A stretch of 64,000 nucleotides of DNA from Chitinophaga filiformis (GTDB lineage: Bacteria > Bacteroidota > Bacteroidia > Chitinophagales > Chitinophagaceae). This document shows positions 17,669 through 27,290 of this stretch, one piece after another. The first letter of the stretch is position 1. Every line of letters begins with the position of its first letter. The stretch spans positions 5,807,001 through 5,871,000 of the forward strand of contig NZ_CP095855.1 in assembly GCF_023100805.1 (NCBI RefSeq), read 5' to 3'. Under the pieces are notes generated by a model. The model had not been told where the DNA came from. It saw only the letters and a list, made by a program, of their open reading frames with translations, and did no database searches. The position numbers and the translations under genes were made by a program.

Positions 17669-18442
17669 TCAAAAGAATCTTTTGATGATCCTTAGTTTGT
17701 GCGTTCTCACACCGGTATCCACATTGGTAATTCCCTGGTTGTCAATAGGGTCTACCCTCACTTTCCCTGAAGCATGAATGATCTCGTGATCATTCAGCAA
17801 TATTCCTACATGCGTAATGCGCCCTTCGGCATTATCAAAGAAAGCCAGGTCGCCCAGACGCGCTTCCTGCAGGAAATCGACCGTTTCTCCCTGCGTCGCC
17901 TGCTGGTATGCATCTCTCAGCAGTTCAATGCCCAGCGTTTTATATACTGTCTGCGTAAAACCGGAACAATCCACGCCAAATACCGATTTGCCGCCCCACA
18001 GGTAAGCTGTGTTCAGGTACTGGAAAGCAGCTGCCGTCAGCGCCTCAGTATTTACTGCATTCGCTTTACCTATCACAGCCGGGCTCTCCTCAAAATGTAC
18101 CGTCACCCTTCCCCAGTTTGTAACAGGCCCCGTTCCAGGCTTTATGATGCATCCGAAAGGCACATACATAGGTTTACCATTCAGCTGGATCCTGTTCACC
18201 CAGGCGGTCGTATAATGCGTATAAGGAGCATTATACAACTCCTCATCAATGATTTCTACATGATTAAAAGTAGCCCATCCTTCATACCCGTCAAACTGGC
18301 ATTTCACTCTCACCCACCCATCGGCGCCGGTAGTAATAATTTCACTGCATTCCCCCCACAAGGCTTGTGAGATAATTTCACTTTTATGAGATGGTTCAGA
18401 CCTTAATGGCATCACCGGTACAACAGTAATCGCGTATGGCAT
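17669..18442 (-). CDS. NlpC/P60 cysteine peptidase with SH3-like domains
   Basis: A 257-residue protein. Residues ~1-125 look like two bacterial SH3-type domains (VPVMPLRSEPSHKSEIISQALWG and GWVRVKCQFDGYEGWA), which usually bind cell wall. The C-terminal NlpC/P60 domain has the catalytic Cys in FGVDCSGF (near residue 160), His in ITHVGIL and a third polar residue in IIHASGKV. The family cuts gamma-D-Glu-diaminopimelate bonds in muropeptides. No signal peptide is visible, so it may be the cytoplasmic recycling type, like YkfC. Confidence 0.9.
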   Translation of the reverse strand: MPYAITVVPVMPLRSEPSHKSEIISQALWGECSEIITTGADGWVRVKCQFDGYEGWATFNHVEIIDEELYNAPYTHYTTAWVNRIQLNGKPMYVPFGCIIKPGTGPVTNWGRVTVHFEESPAVIGKANAVNTEALTAAAFQYLNTAYLWGGKSVFGVDCSGFTQTVYKTLGIELLRDAYQQATQGETVDFLQEARLGDLAFFDNAEGRITHVGILLNDHEIIHASGKVRVDPIDNQGITNVDTGVRTHKLRIIKRFF

Positions 18443-18522
18443 ATTAATTGTCTAAAATAATTATATGTCAAAGACAACAAAATGAACATTTTTGTCTTTA
18501 ATATGTAAATATAGGTAACACT

Positions 18523-19095
18523 ATGCTACAGCAGTTAACTAATTTATCAGATAAAGAATTGATTTCCCGGGCAAGAAAACTCAAGGACCAGGAAGCAGAA
18601 GGTGTTTTGATGGAAAGATACAGCCACTTAATGGTCGCTGTTTGCCTCCCTTACCTTAACAATGGTCCCGGAACCAGCCCCGAAGAAGTATATCCCAGGC
18701 TGCTGCAGCGCCTTAGCGCCAGTCTTAAAACCCAAACGATCCCGAAAGCCAATGAATGGATCCACTACACTATCAGGGCACAACAGGCTCAGACAGAAAA
18801 GAACAATCCATTTTTTCCCAGTACGGAATCCAGGGAACAGCAACAGATGGAAAACAAAGTAGAGAAGGCAGCCACCAACCTCAAAGAACAACAGCTGCTT
18901 GCAGCAGCAATGGAAGAGGCACTCGGTAAACTGCCCGCAGAGGAGATGTATTTTCTGAAAGAATTTTACATGAACAATAAGACCTTTACAGAACTGGCGG
19001 CCACCAAAAAGTATACTGTCGAAAAAACAAGGCAGATTCTACAGCAGGCAAAGCAAAAAATGGCTTCCTTATTGATGAATGAAACCTATGAGTAA
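18523..19095 (+). CDS. Divergent ECF-like RNA polymerase sigma factor
   Basis: A 190-residue protein. The N-terminal ELISRARKLKDQEAEGVLMERYSHLMV resembles sigma region 2, and the C-terminal LPAEEMYFLKEFYMNNKTFTELAATKKY with VEKTRQILQQAKQKM resembles a region 4 helix-turn-helix. Region 2 is less conserved than usual: the typical DAEDIVQEVF block is replaced by SPEEVYPRLLQ. It overlaps the following zinc-finger protein gene by several bases, the normal layout for a sigma and its anti-sigma. Confidence 0.75.
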   Translation: MLQQLTNLSDKELISRARKLKDQEAEGVLMERYSHLMVAVCLPYLNNGPGTSPEEVYPRLLQRLSASLKTQTIPKANEWIHYTIRAQQAQTEKNNPFFPSTESREQQQMENKVEKAATNLKEQQLLAAAMEEALGKLPAEEMYFLKEFYMNNKTFTELAATKKYTVEKTRQILQQAKQKMASLLMNETYE

Positions 19096-20200
19096 CTTGG
19101 AAAACAATGAAAAACTACTGAAGATCTTCAGTAATATCCGCTGTCTGAACAGGGATCAGCTTCCCCGTTACCTCGATGGCCGTCTCACCGATCTCGAAAA
19201 ACACCTGGTGGAACAGCACCTCGTTGACTGCGACCTCTGTTTCGACGCATTACAGGTACTCCAGCAACCCCAGTACAGGGAAAAATATCAACCGCTCGCT
19301 ACCAGCATGCAACAGTTCATTCGCAACAGCATCAAGCGGATCTCACAGGTGCATAAAGTGGAACGCTATCAGCGCCAGGAGCAGAAAAAGGAAAGCTTCC
19401 TTATCTACTTCTGGGTAGTAGCAGCTATTGCCATTGGTGCAGGCGGTATCTACCTCGTACAACAGCAACGTAAGTTCAAAGCGCCTGTATCCAGGGCTAT
19501 TGCCAGCAATACAGAATTGCCCGCCGCACAATCGGAGACAAGACCTCCGGTACAGGCGGCCATTGTCACTCCCGTGCGTAATGAAAATGAAGTAAGTCAT
19601 AAACCGGCGGCGCCCGTTACAGACCTTGCACCGGCAGCTGAACAGCCTGCGGCAGCAGCGCCACCTGTTACTCCTAAACCTGTAGTGAAAGACTCGGTGA
19701 AAGCGCCTGCCAAACCACCGGCACCCGCCGCCGTCAGAGATAGTATTAAGGACAGCGCCCGGAAACAACTGGCAGCAACTGCCCCTAAATCGCCTGAAGT
19801 AAAAGACGCGCCGAAAGACAAGCCACCTGCCCCCGAACATAAGGATACGCCAACCGTGGCCAAGAAAACAGAAGATAAACCTGAGCCTAAAGCGCCACCA
19901 AAGAAAGACAAGGACGATGCACCGGAAAAGAAGCCCGCTGCGGAGCCCGCAAGTACCGATGAATTCCTCTATAAGGCTGCCATGGTATATCACCAGCAGG
20001 GAGACCTGAACGAGGCTATTTCGCGCTATAAACACCTTTCTGAAAGCCCCGGCAAGTATGGTGAACTGTCCCGCTATCAGCTGGCCGTCTGCTACCGCAG
20101 TAAAGGCCAGACCGGTAAAGCCCGCCGCATGTTCAAAGAAGTGGTACGCATGAACGGCAGCATGAAGGAAAAAGCACAGGCAGCGCTGGACAACCTCTGA
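19079..20200 (+). CDS. Zinc-finger anti-sigma-like membrane protein with disordered Pro/Ala/Lys region and TPR domain
   Basis: Up to 373 residues; a second Met at 19088 gives an ATGAGTAA overlap with the sigma stop and is the likelier start. The order of parts is: zf-HC2 motif (LPRYLDGRLTDLEKHLVEQH then DCDLCFDAL), a membrane helix (LIYFWVVAAIAIGAGGIYLV, near 115), ~170 residues rich in Pro, Ala, Lys and Asp, and a C-terminal TPR pair (YKAAMVYHQQGDLNEAISRY). The zinc finger should hold the sigma factor inside the cell. The flexible linker and periplasmic TPRs could sense or scaffold something in the envelope. This fusion is unusual for an anti-sigma factor. Confidence 0.75.
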   Translation: MKPMSNLENNEKLLKIFSNIRCLNRDQLPRYLDGRLTDLEKHLVEQHLVDCDLCFDALQVLQQPQYREKYQPLATSMQQFIRNSIKRISQVHKVERYQRQEQKKESFLIYFWVVAAIAIGAGGIYLVQQQRKFKAPVSRAIASNTELPAAQSETRPPVQAAIVTPVRNENEVSHKPAAPVTDLAPAAEQPAAAAPPVTPKPVVKDSVKAPAKPPAPAAVRDSIKDSARKQLAATAPKSPEVKDAPKDKPPAPEHKDTPTVAKKTEDKPEPKAPPKKDKDDAPEKKPAAEPASTDEFLYKAAMVYHQQGDLNEAISRYKHLSESPGKYGELSRYQLAVCYRSKGQTGKARRMFKEVVRMNGSMKEKAQAALDNL

Positions 20201-20434
20201 TCATGTCAATTCTATAGCTCACCCCATAAACTGGTCAATAAGTCCATAAAGCATTCCTGCACCCCATCAAACGGAGTTCTTTATGGGCTTAACAGGCTGA
20301 CCTGTCATTGCTTCTCTTCTTTTCAACTTCATCAAGCAAGCTGAAGACCGCTTCCTCCCCTGCTCATCATTTAATTTTTATGGAAATTCTGCGGCTCACG
20401 CATCTTTATATTACAAGTATTTTATCTTTATCCA
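20201..20434. other. Spacer between two sigma/anti-sigma modules
   Basis: It holds a long-range stem, CCCATAAA near 20223 with TTTATGGG near 20280. A weak TATCTTTA element sits just before the next sigma gene. No gene is seen. Confidence 0.4.
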
Positions 20435-21001
20435 GTGATTTATAAGAATAGCCAGGAATTAACAGACGAAGAGCTGCTGGAACGGTTCAGGACCGATGAG
20501 AACAGCGATTGGATAGGCATCCTGTTTGACAGGTATGCGATCCTTTTATTGGGTATGTGTATGAAATACCTTAAAAATGAAGAGGATGCAAGGGACAGTG
20601 TACAACAGATCTTCCTGAAGGTATTAGCTGAGGTCAATAAGCACAAGGTGCAATTCTTCCGGGCCTGGATCTACCAGGTAACCAGGAACCATTGCCTGAT
20701 GCAGTTAAGGCAGAAAAACCAGGTAAGACAGGAGGAAGTCAGCGAAAAACACATGAACGACGCTGCAGAACAGGAAGAAGATAAAGCCAGATTCGTAGAA
20801 AAAGATAACTTGCTGGAAAATATGCAGTATGCACTGGAGCAGTTAAATCCTGAACAGCGTACCTGTGTCAAACTATTTTACCTTCAGAAATTATCTTACC
20901 AGGATATTGCCGGCCAGACCGGCTATACCCTGTTGCAGGTAAAGAGTTATATTCAGAATGGAAAGCGTAACCTGAAGCTGTTACTGGGTCAGCAGGGATA
21001 G
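20435..21001 (+). CDS. ECF RNA polymerase sigma factor
   Basis: A 188-residue sigma-70 family protein. Region 2 is clear: YLKNEEDARDSVQQIFLKVLAEV and FFRAWIYQVTRNHCL. Region 4 is LNPEQRTCVKLFYLQKLSYQDIAGQTGYTLLQVKSYIQNGKRNL. It starts with GTG at 20435. A zf-HC2 membrane protein follows 33 bases later and is its probable anti-sigma. The regulon is unknown. Confidence 0.92.
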   Translation: MIYKNSQELTDEELLERFRTDENSDWIGILFDRYAILLLGMCMKYLKNEEDARDSVQQIFLKVLAEVNKHKVQFFRAWIYQVTRNHCLMQLRQKNQVRQEEVSEKHMNDAAEQEEDKARFVEKDNLLENMQYALEQLNPEQRTCVKLFYLQKLSYQDIAGQTGYTLLQVKSYIQNGKRNLKLLLGQQG

Positions 21002-21034
21002 TAAAGTATTGTTTGAACGCATCAGTAAGTATGC

Positions 21035-21412
21035 ATGAATTTAATTATTGACGATTTTATGAACGAAGAATATCAGGATATTTTCACCACAACGGCTTGT
21101 CCTACACAGCAGCAATTGCTGGATTATGTGCAGGGCCGGTTATCGGCCGAAGAGCAACATGAAGTGGAACTTCATCTGGCTGATTGTGAGATGTGCAGTG
21201 AAGCTGTGGAGGGATTATCTGCATTTGAGCAGAAGGAAAAAATACCCGTATGGCTGCGCCAGATGAAATGGCAGATGCTACATAAACTGCGTGCCCGTAA
21301 ACGCCGCAAGCACCAGGTGTCTTATTTTGTTGAACTGGCCATCATTGTGCTTGTAGTCCTTTTCATCATCCTCGGTGCATTCTGGACATACCATTTCATG
21401 ACGCATAAATAA
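21035..21412 (+). CDS. Zinc-finger (zf-HC2) membrane anti-sigma factor
   Basis: A 125-residue protein. CPTQQQLLDYVQGRLSAEEQ and VELHLADCEMCSEAVEGL form the zf-HC2 motif (His-x3-Cys-x2-Cys) that binds ECF sigma factors. One strong membrane helix (VELAIIVLVVLFIILGAFWTY) lies near the C-terminus, with almost no periplasmic part. An alternative start is Met9. It pairs with the sigma factor just upstream. Confidence 0.88.
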   Translation: MNLIIDDFMNEEYQDIFTTTACPTQQQLLDYVQGRLSAEEQHEVELHLADCEMCSEAVEGLSAFEQKEKIPVWLRQMKWQMLHKLRARKRRKHQVSYFVELAIIVLVVLFIILGAFWTYHFMTHK

Positions 21413-21427
21413 ACATCTTTCACTCAT

Positions 21428-21468
21428 AAAAAAAGTCCCGGCTGTATATACAACCGGGACTTTTTTTA
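21428..21468. terminator. Strong bidirectional terminator
   Basis: AAAAAAAGTCCCGG pairs perfectly with CCGGGACTTTTTTT around a short loop. It serves the anti-sigma gene and the convergent TPR gene. Confidence 0.92.
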
Positions 21469-21488
21469 TGAAAAATGTATCAATACAA

Positions 21489-22742
21489 TTATTTCAGATT
21501 TTCCAGCTTTTTCTTCACAACTTCTACTTTCGCATTGTCGTTCTTGATAGCATAGATCTTCTGCAGTGCATACAGACAGCTTTCGTAAGTCTGTTTGTCG
21601 CTTGGCTCCAGGCTTGCAGCTTTTGCAGTGAAGTTTTCGTCTGCTTTCTCGAAGAAGGGCAGCGCCTGATCCATCAGACCAGTTACTTTTGCCTGCAGTT
21701 CTTTTGCTTTAGGCGTGTTCAGCGATTTGCTGTCCATTGCGTTCAGTTCTTTGTTGAAACCTACCGCACGGTTGAAGTACAGCGCACCTAACTGGAAGTT
21801 GGCAGTAGCATCATCCGCTTTCAGCTCGATCGCTTTCTTGTAAGCAGCTTCTGCTTTGTTCATCAGCTCATCGTAGTTAGCTGGCTTTGCAGCATCTGAA
21901 CCGTTTTCACCACGTGGGTTTGCCAGGTTGTCTACACGGATACCATAGTCCAGTACTGTCTGGAAATCGTTTGGATTTTCCTCCATTTTCTTTTCCAGCA
22001 TCCCCAGTAATTCAGAAGTTTTACCGGTTTTGGAGTAGTACATCAGCTCCATATCGTTAAAACGCTTGTCTTTAGGGAAAGTAGCTTTACCTTCTTCGAT
22101 GGTTTTCAGCCAGTTGGCATTATCACCTTTTTCTTCGTAAGTCTGCGCCAGGAGTACATACAGGGCTGGTTCAGCCTTGAAGTGCAGGTCAGCAGCTTTT
22201 CTCAGGTAAGTCAGCGCATCATCTTTCTTACCAGCCTGGCTGGCAGCGTAACCTGCGTAGAAGGTCATAGATGTATCTGTACCGATGGTGCTACCTAAGT
22301 TCTTACTGTTATAGAAATCAGCTATGCTGAAAGCATCTTTAAAGTGGAGATATGCAGAATCCCATTTCTGGTCATTCAGGTTAGCGTAACCTGCGTTACC
22401 GATAGTAGCATACAGGTTAAACATACGATTGTACATTTCCAGCAGCGCTTCAGGTAATTTGGCATTGATATCCAGTGCTTTTTTATAAGCATCGAATGCT
22501 TCCAGTGCTTCTTTGGTATCTTTCTTCTCAGTAGCTGTTGCTTCGAAGATCTTACCTTTTACATACCAGGTTTTAGCGTCGCCCTTGGTTTTTTCATTTT
22601 CCAGTGCTGCCTGAATATCAGCTTTAGCTTTATCATAGTCTTTTTTAGCGAGTGCATCTTCTGCGCTGTTCACCTTTGCACGTTGCGCTACAGCAACCAA
22701 TCCTGCACTGCAAAAGACCAATGATACCAGTAATTTTTTCAT
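21489..22742 (-). CDS. Secreted TPR-repeat protein
   Basis: A 417-residue protein with a signal peptide ending near AVAQ and a long series of TPR helices (for example DALAKKDYDKAKADIQAALENE and KTWYVKGKIFEATATEKKDTKEALEAFDAYKKALDI, quoted in part). It is probably a periplasmic or envelope scaffold. I start at the ATG at 22742, which opens directly onto the signal peptide; a longer frame adds 25 implausible residues. It follows gyrA on the same strand, 131 bases downstream. Confidence 0.88.
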   Translation of the reverse strand: MKKLLVSLVFCSAGLVAVAQRAKVNSAEDALAKKDYDKAKADIQAALENEKTKGDAKTWYVKGKIFEATATEKKDTKEALEAFDAYKKALDINAKLPEALLEMYNRMFNLYATIGNAGYANLNDQKWDSAYLHFKDAFSIADFYNSKNLGSTIGTDTSMTFYAGYAASQAGKKDDALTYLRKAADLHFKAEPALYVLLAQTYEEKGDNANWLKTIEEGKATFPKDKRFNDMELMYYSKTGKTSELLGMLEKKMEENPNDFQTVLDYGIRVDNLANPRGENGSDAAKPANYDELMNKAEAAYKKAIELKADDATANFQLGALYFNRAVGFNKELNAMDSKSLNTPKAKELQAKVTGLMDQALPFFEKADENFTAKAASLEPSDKQTYESCLYALQKIYAIKNDNAKVEVVKKKLENLK

Positions 22743-22873
22743 GTTGCTCAATATTTTTTTGTTTTCTATAAGTATGGCCTTAGATTTTAATGCCTGTTTC
22801 AACCATAATAAATACAATCTGCCGCAGGTTAACCATTATTAGTTCGCACAAATATTTTGCGGTTTCTTATAAT

Positions 22874-25462
22874 TTATTCTGCAGGCGTTTCATCTTCCGA
22901 AGCCTCAGCTGCTGCTGTTCCCGGATCTTCTGAGCTGTTTTCCCCGAGCTGTTCGCTTCCTTCTGTTTCCATACCTTCGTTATCAAGTTTTTCTTCTTCC
23001 TGTTCATCCAGGCGTGCTACGGCCGCAATGGCATCAGTATCATCCAGTCTGATCAGGCGCACCCCCTGTGTGGCCCTGCCGGCCTCACGGATGTCAGCTA
23101 CCGCCATACGGATGGTAATACCGGATTTACAGGTGATCATCAGGTCATCTTTCTCTGTTACGTCAAGGATCGCGATCAGGCTACCGGTTTTTTCTGTGAT
23201 ATTGATTGTCTTAACCCCCTTACCACCGCGGTTGGTAATTCTATATTCCTCAATATCAGTACGTTTACCGAATCCTTTCTCAGAAACCACCAATACAGTA
23301 CGGGTGGCATCCTCCTTATTTACACAAATCATACCAACCACTTCATCCTTGTCATTATCCACCTCAATACCCCTTACACCGATCGCTCCACGGCCTGTGT
23401 CACGTACGGTATTTTCAGGGAAACGGATAGCGCGGCCGCTTCTGATAGCCATCATGATCTCGCTGTTACCGTTGGTCAGCTTAGCTTCCAGCAGCTGGTC
23501 GCCTTCATTGATGGTAATAGCGTTCACACCATTCTGACGCGGGCGGGAGAATTCTTCCAGCAGGGTCTTTTTGATGATACCGTTAGATGTACAAAGTACA
23601 ATATAATGAGAGTTGATAAAATCTTTATCGCCCAGGTCCTTAATATCTATAATTGCCCTGATCTTGTCGTCTGTAGGCAGGTTGATCAGGTTCTGGATAG
23701 CACGTCCCTTACCGCTCTTCTCACCTTCCGGGATCTCGTACACTTTCAGCCAGTAACAACGGCCTTTCTCAGTAAAGAACAACATGGTATGGTGCGTAGA
23801 GGCAACGAACAGGTGCTCGATATAATCCTCTTCACGCGTTTTGCCGCCCAATGCGCCACGTCCGCCACGTTTCTGCTGACGGTAGTCGTAAGCGGAAGTA
23901 CGTTTGATATAACCCAGGTGAGAGATAGTGATCACCACATCTTCTTCTGCGATGATATCTTCCATACGCATTTCGCTGGCCAGGTACTGGATCTCCGTTT
24001 TACGCTCGTCACCGAAACGTTTCTTCACATCTTCCAGTTCATCCTTGATGATCTTGAAACGCAGTCCTTCGTCAGATAATACATCCTTCAGGTAAGCTAT
24101 CAGTTTCATTACTTCGTCGTATTCCTCCTTGATCTTGTCCCGCTCCATACCGGTCAGACGTTGTAAACGCAGTTCCAGTATTGCCTTAGACTGAATTTCA
24201 CTCAGTTCGAAGCGGCTCATCAAACCATCTTTCGCTTCATCCGGCGTACGGGATGCACGGATCAGGGCGATCACTTCGTCCAGGTGATCCAGCGCTATCA
24301 GGTAACCCTGTAAGATATGCGCTTTTTCTTCCGCTTTGCGCAGCTCGAAACGGGTTCTGCGTACTACTACTTCATGACGGAAATCAACGAATTCTGCCAG
24401 CATCTCTTTCAGGTTCAGTACACGCGGACGGCCTTTTACAAGGGCCACGTTATTGATACCATAAGAGGTCTGCAATTCGGAATATTTATAGAGCTGGTTG
24501 ATCACCACGTTGGCAATGGCTTCACGTTTCAGATCGATCACCAGGCGCATACCGTCGCGGTCACTTTCATCACGCGCTTCGGAAATACCTTCAATTATTT
24601 TATCGTCAGCCAGCTGCGCTATCTTCTGGTGCAGGGCCGCCTTGTTGATCTGGTAAGGCAGCTCATAGATCACCAGGCGCTCACGGCCTGCTTTTGATGT
24701 TTCTACGTTGATCTTACCACGTACCACTACCCTTCCGCGGCCGGTCTCGAAGCCCTGTTTAACACCTTCATAACCGTAGATGATACCTCCGGTCGGGAAG
24801 TCAGGCGCTTTCACATATTTTATCAGTTCCTCAATAGTAATATCACGGTTGTCGATGTAGGCGATCAAACCTTCCACCACTTCTGTCAGGTTGTGCGGCA
24901 TGATGTTGGTAGCCATACCTACCGCAATACCGGACGCACCATTTATCAGCAGGTTCGGGATACGTGTAGGCAATACAGTGGGCTCTTCCAGGGTATCGTC
25001 AAAGTTCAGGGAGAAGTCCACTGTTTCTTTGTCGATATCTTCCAGCATCGCCTCTGCCATACGCTGCAGACGGATCTCCGTATAACGCATTGCTGCCGGC
25101 ATATCCCCATCTACAGATCCGAAGTTACCCTGACCGTCTACCAGCATGTAACGTAAGCTCCATGGCTGGGCCATACGTACAATGGTATCGTAGATGGAAG
25201 AGTCACCATGCGGGTGGAATTTACCCATGACCTCCCCTACAATACGGGCCGACTTCTTGTAAGGCTTGTTACTGTTGTTACCTAACTCATTCATACCAAA
25301 CAACACGCGGCGGTGTACCGGTTTCAAACCGTCCCGAACATCCGGAAGCGCACGACCCACGATCACCGACATAGAATAGTCGATGTAGGCCGTTTTCATC
25401 TGCTCCTCAATGTTGATCTGGATTATCTTGCCGTCTTGCTGATTTTCCGTATTTTCTGACAT
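22874..25462 (-). CDS. gyrA: DNA gyrase subunit A
   Basis: An 862-residue type II topoisomerase subunit that cuts and passes DNA; with GyrB it introduces negative supercoils. The active-site Tyr127 is in [10 protein letters not shown]. The quinolone region reads [11 protein letters not shown], so Ser88 and Asp92 (E. coli Ser83 and Asp87) are the sensitive forms. The C-terminal beta-pinwheel has the GyrA box as [12 protein letters not shown], which argues for GyrA rather than ParC. It ends in a ~45-residue acidic tail. Normal length for the family. Confidence 0.97.
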   Translation of the reverse strand: MSENTENQQDGKIIQINIEEQMKTAYIDYSMSVIVGRALPDVRDGLKPVHRRVLFGMNELGNNSNKPYKKSARIVGEVMGKFHPHGDSSIYDTIVRMAQPWSLRYMLVDGQGNFGSVDGDMPAAMRYTEIRLQRMAEAMLEDIDKETVDFSLNFDDTLEEPTVLPTRIPNLLINGASGIAVGMATNIMPHNLTEVVEGLIAYIDNRDITIEELIKYVKAPDFPTGGIIYGYEGVKQGFETGRGRVVVRGKINVETSKAGRERLVIYELPYQINKAALHQKIAQLADDKIIEGISEARDESDRDGMRLVIDLKREAIANVVINQLYKYSELQTSYGINNVALVKGRPRVLNLKEMLAEFVDFRHEVVVRRTRFELRKAEEKAHILQGYLIALDHLDEVIALIRASRTPDEAKDGLMSRFELSEIQSKAILELRLQRLTGMERDKIKEEYDEVMKLIAYLKDVLSDEGLRFKIIKDELEDVKKRFGDERKTEIQYLASEMRMEDIIAEEDVVITISHLGYIKRTSAYDYRQQKRGGRGALGGKTREEDYIEHLFVASTHHTMLFFTEKGRCYWLKVYEIPEGEKSGKGRAIQNLINLPTDDKIRAIIDIKDLGDKDFINSHYIVLCTSNGIIKKTLLEEFSRPRQNGVNAITINEGDQLLEAKLTNGNSEIMMAIRSGRAIRFPENTVRDTGRGAIGVRGIEVDNDKDEVVGMICVNKEDATRTVLVVSEKGFGKRTDIEEYRITNRGGKGVKTINITEKTGSLIAILDVTEKDDLMITCKSGITIRMAVADIREAGRATQGVRLIRLDDTDAIAAVARLDEQEEEKLDNEGMETEGSEQLGENSSEDPGTAAAEASEDETPAE

Positions 25463-25509
25463 TGTATATTGTTGATTTACAATTTACTTCCTAAAAAAAT
25501 AAATAGACG

Positions 25510-25517
25510 CAAATATA
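25510..25517 (-). promoter_or_regulatory. gyrA promoter -7 element
   Basis: On the minus strand this reads TATATTTG, a TAnnTTTG match about 48 bases before the gyrA ATG. Confidence 0.6.
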
Positions 25518-25869
25518 GCCATTTTAAGCCGTATTCCGGCCTTTTTGACAGAGAATGTGAATAAAAAAGGAATTGTCATATGCAACAAATACGATATGCA
25601 ACTGCAACAAATTCTGCAGATACTCTATTTAATCCTTATTTTGCGACAACTCCTTCAATTAATATTCCATATAATAGAAAAGTGGAATATTGGGAAAATA
25701 AAATATTGGCAAACATTTTGTTTTTAACCCGGTGAAAATCAGAGGGTCACGGACAGTTAATTAAAATTCAGGTAGGTTAAAAACGAAATTTACTGAAATT
25801 TCGAACATTAGTTACACGACTGATGTTAAATCCCTGTTCTGTAACCATATTAAAGATGAACAAATTAAT
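25518..25869. other. AT-rich divergent intergenic region
   Basis: About 350 bases between gyrA and the saccharopine dehydrogenase gene, very AT-rich with many short A and T runs. No gene or long repeat is seen. It must hold the rightward promoter, but no clean consensus stands out. Confidence 0.4.
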
Positions 25870-27195
25870 ATGAAGAATATACTCTTGTTTGGCGCCGGTA
25901 AGTCGGCCACTAGCCTGATCGACTACCTGGTATCAAATGCTCCGCGGCAAAAATGGCATATCACTGTCGCGGACCAGGACCTTGCACTTATTAAGTCTAA
26001 GACCGGCAAATCCTATTACGTTACCCCCGCCGTTATTGATATCCGGGACCAGGATGCCCGGCAGAAACTGGTTCAGGAAACAGACCTCGTTATATCCCTG
26101 CTTCCACCGCCTTTGCATATTTTCGTTGCCAGGGACTGCCTGCAGTTCGGCAAAAACCTGCTGACCGCCTCCTACATCGATCCGGAGATCAGATCACTTG
26201 AAAAGGAAATAGAACAGGCCGGCCTGCTCTTCATGTATGAAATGGGGCTCGATCCCGGGATTGATCACATGAGCGCCATGAAGCTCATTCACTCCATCGA
26301 AAAGAAAGGCGGGCAGATCTCCGCATTCCGTTCCTACTGCGGTGGCCTTATCTCTCCTGAAAGCAATGATAATCCCTGGCAGTACAAGATATCCTGGAAT
26401 GCCCGTAATGTCGTGCTGGCAGGTAGCTCCGGAGCCGTATACAGGGAAAAAGGCAAGGTGAAGGAGATCACTTACCAACAACTGTTCGATCAGCCTAAAA
26501 CCATCCATATTCCCAGCCTGGGCAAACTGGCTTACTATCCCAACAGGGATTCCATGGGCTATATGAACGCCTATAAGCTGGAAGATATTCCCACCTTCAT
26601 GCGGGCTACCCTGCGCTATCCTGACTTCTGCGAGGGATGGAGCACACTTGTAAAGCTGGGCCTTACAGACGATTCCAAAAAGATACAGACCAATGATCTC
26701 ACTTATTACGACTGGGCCAGCCAGAAAATAGAGCGGGACCAGAAACTGAGCCATGAAGAGAATATTGCCAATTACCTCGGCATCAGCGCCAAATCAAAAG
26801 TACTCAGGCAACTGAAGTATCTCGGACTGCTGAACGGCGATGCCATCGGGCTAGGCGAACAAACCAATGCATCCATCCTCCAGCATGTAGTGGAATCCAA
26901 ACTGGGCATGGAACCATCCGATAAAGACATGATCGTGATGACACACGAAATAGAGTTCGAAAGAAGAGGCATGACTACACGCCTGCATAGTTACATGATC
27001 ACACAGGGAGAAGACAGCCTCCGTACCGCCATGGCCAAAACAGTAGGATTGCCCCTGGGTATAATGGCTAAACTGCTGCTGCAGGAAAAGATCCAGCTCA
27101 AAGGATTAAAGATCCCGATCATGCCGGATGTATACAATCCCGTGCTGAAAGAACTGGAAGAATACAATATCAGGTTTGAAGAAAGCTTTGAATAA
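25870..27195 (+). CDS. Saccharopine dehydrogenase family protein
   Basis: A 441-residue oxidoreductase with an N-terminal NAD(P)-binding Rossmann fold (ILLFGAGKSATSLIDYL, residues 3-19) and the central family blocks MYEMGLDPGIDHMSAMKLI and SYCGGLISPESNDNPWQYKISW. The closest known types are the LYS9-like saccharopine dehydrogenase (glutamate-forming) and lysine dehydrogenases. It therefore probably acts in lysine or 2-aminoadipate metabolism. No partner gene is adjacent, so the direction of the reaction is open. Confidence 0.88.
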   Translation: MKNILLFGAGKSATSLIDYLVSNAPRQKWHITVADQDLALIKSKTGKSYYVTPAVIDIRDQDARQKLVQETDLVISLLPPPLHIFVARDCLQFGKNLLTASYIDPEIRSLEKEIEQAGLLFMYEMGLDPGIDHMSAMKLIHSIEKKGGQISAFRSYCGGLISPESNDNPWQYKISWNARNVVLAGSSGAVYREKGKVKEITYQQLFDQPKTIHIPSLGKLAYYPNRDSMGYMNAYKLEDIPTFMRATLRYPDFCEGWSTLVKLGLTDDSKKIQTNDLTYYDWASQKIERDQKLSHEENIANYLGISAKSKVLRQLKYLGLLNGDAIGLGEQTNASILQHVVESKLGMEPSDKDMIVMTHEIEFERRGMTTRLHSYMITQGEDSLRTAMAKTVGLPLGIMAKLLLQEKIQLKGLKIPIMPDVYNPVLKELEEYNIRFEESFE

Positions 27196-27213
27196 AAGTC
27201 ATTTTATATAATT

Positions 27214-27252
27214 GAAAGAGGCCGTCCGCCAATAAGGTGGATGGCCTCTTTC
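27214..27252. terminator. Terminator after saccharopine dehydrogenase gene
   Basis: GAAAGAGGCC.TCC pairs with GGA.GGCCTCTTTC around CGCCAATAAGGT. Symmetric flanks suit the two convergent genes. Confidence 0.75.
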
Positions 27253-27290
27253 AGTTTAATCATTTCCGTTACCCTGCAGGCAACGCATTT

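Noticed and set aside
22874-25462. Quinolone-resistance changes, or ParC instead of GyrA
   Set aside because: The critical Ser and Asp are in the sensitive state, and a GyrA box is present.
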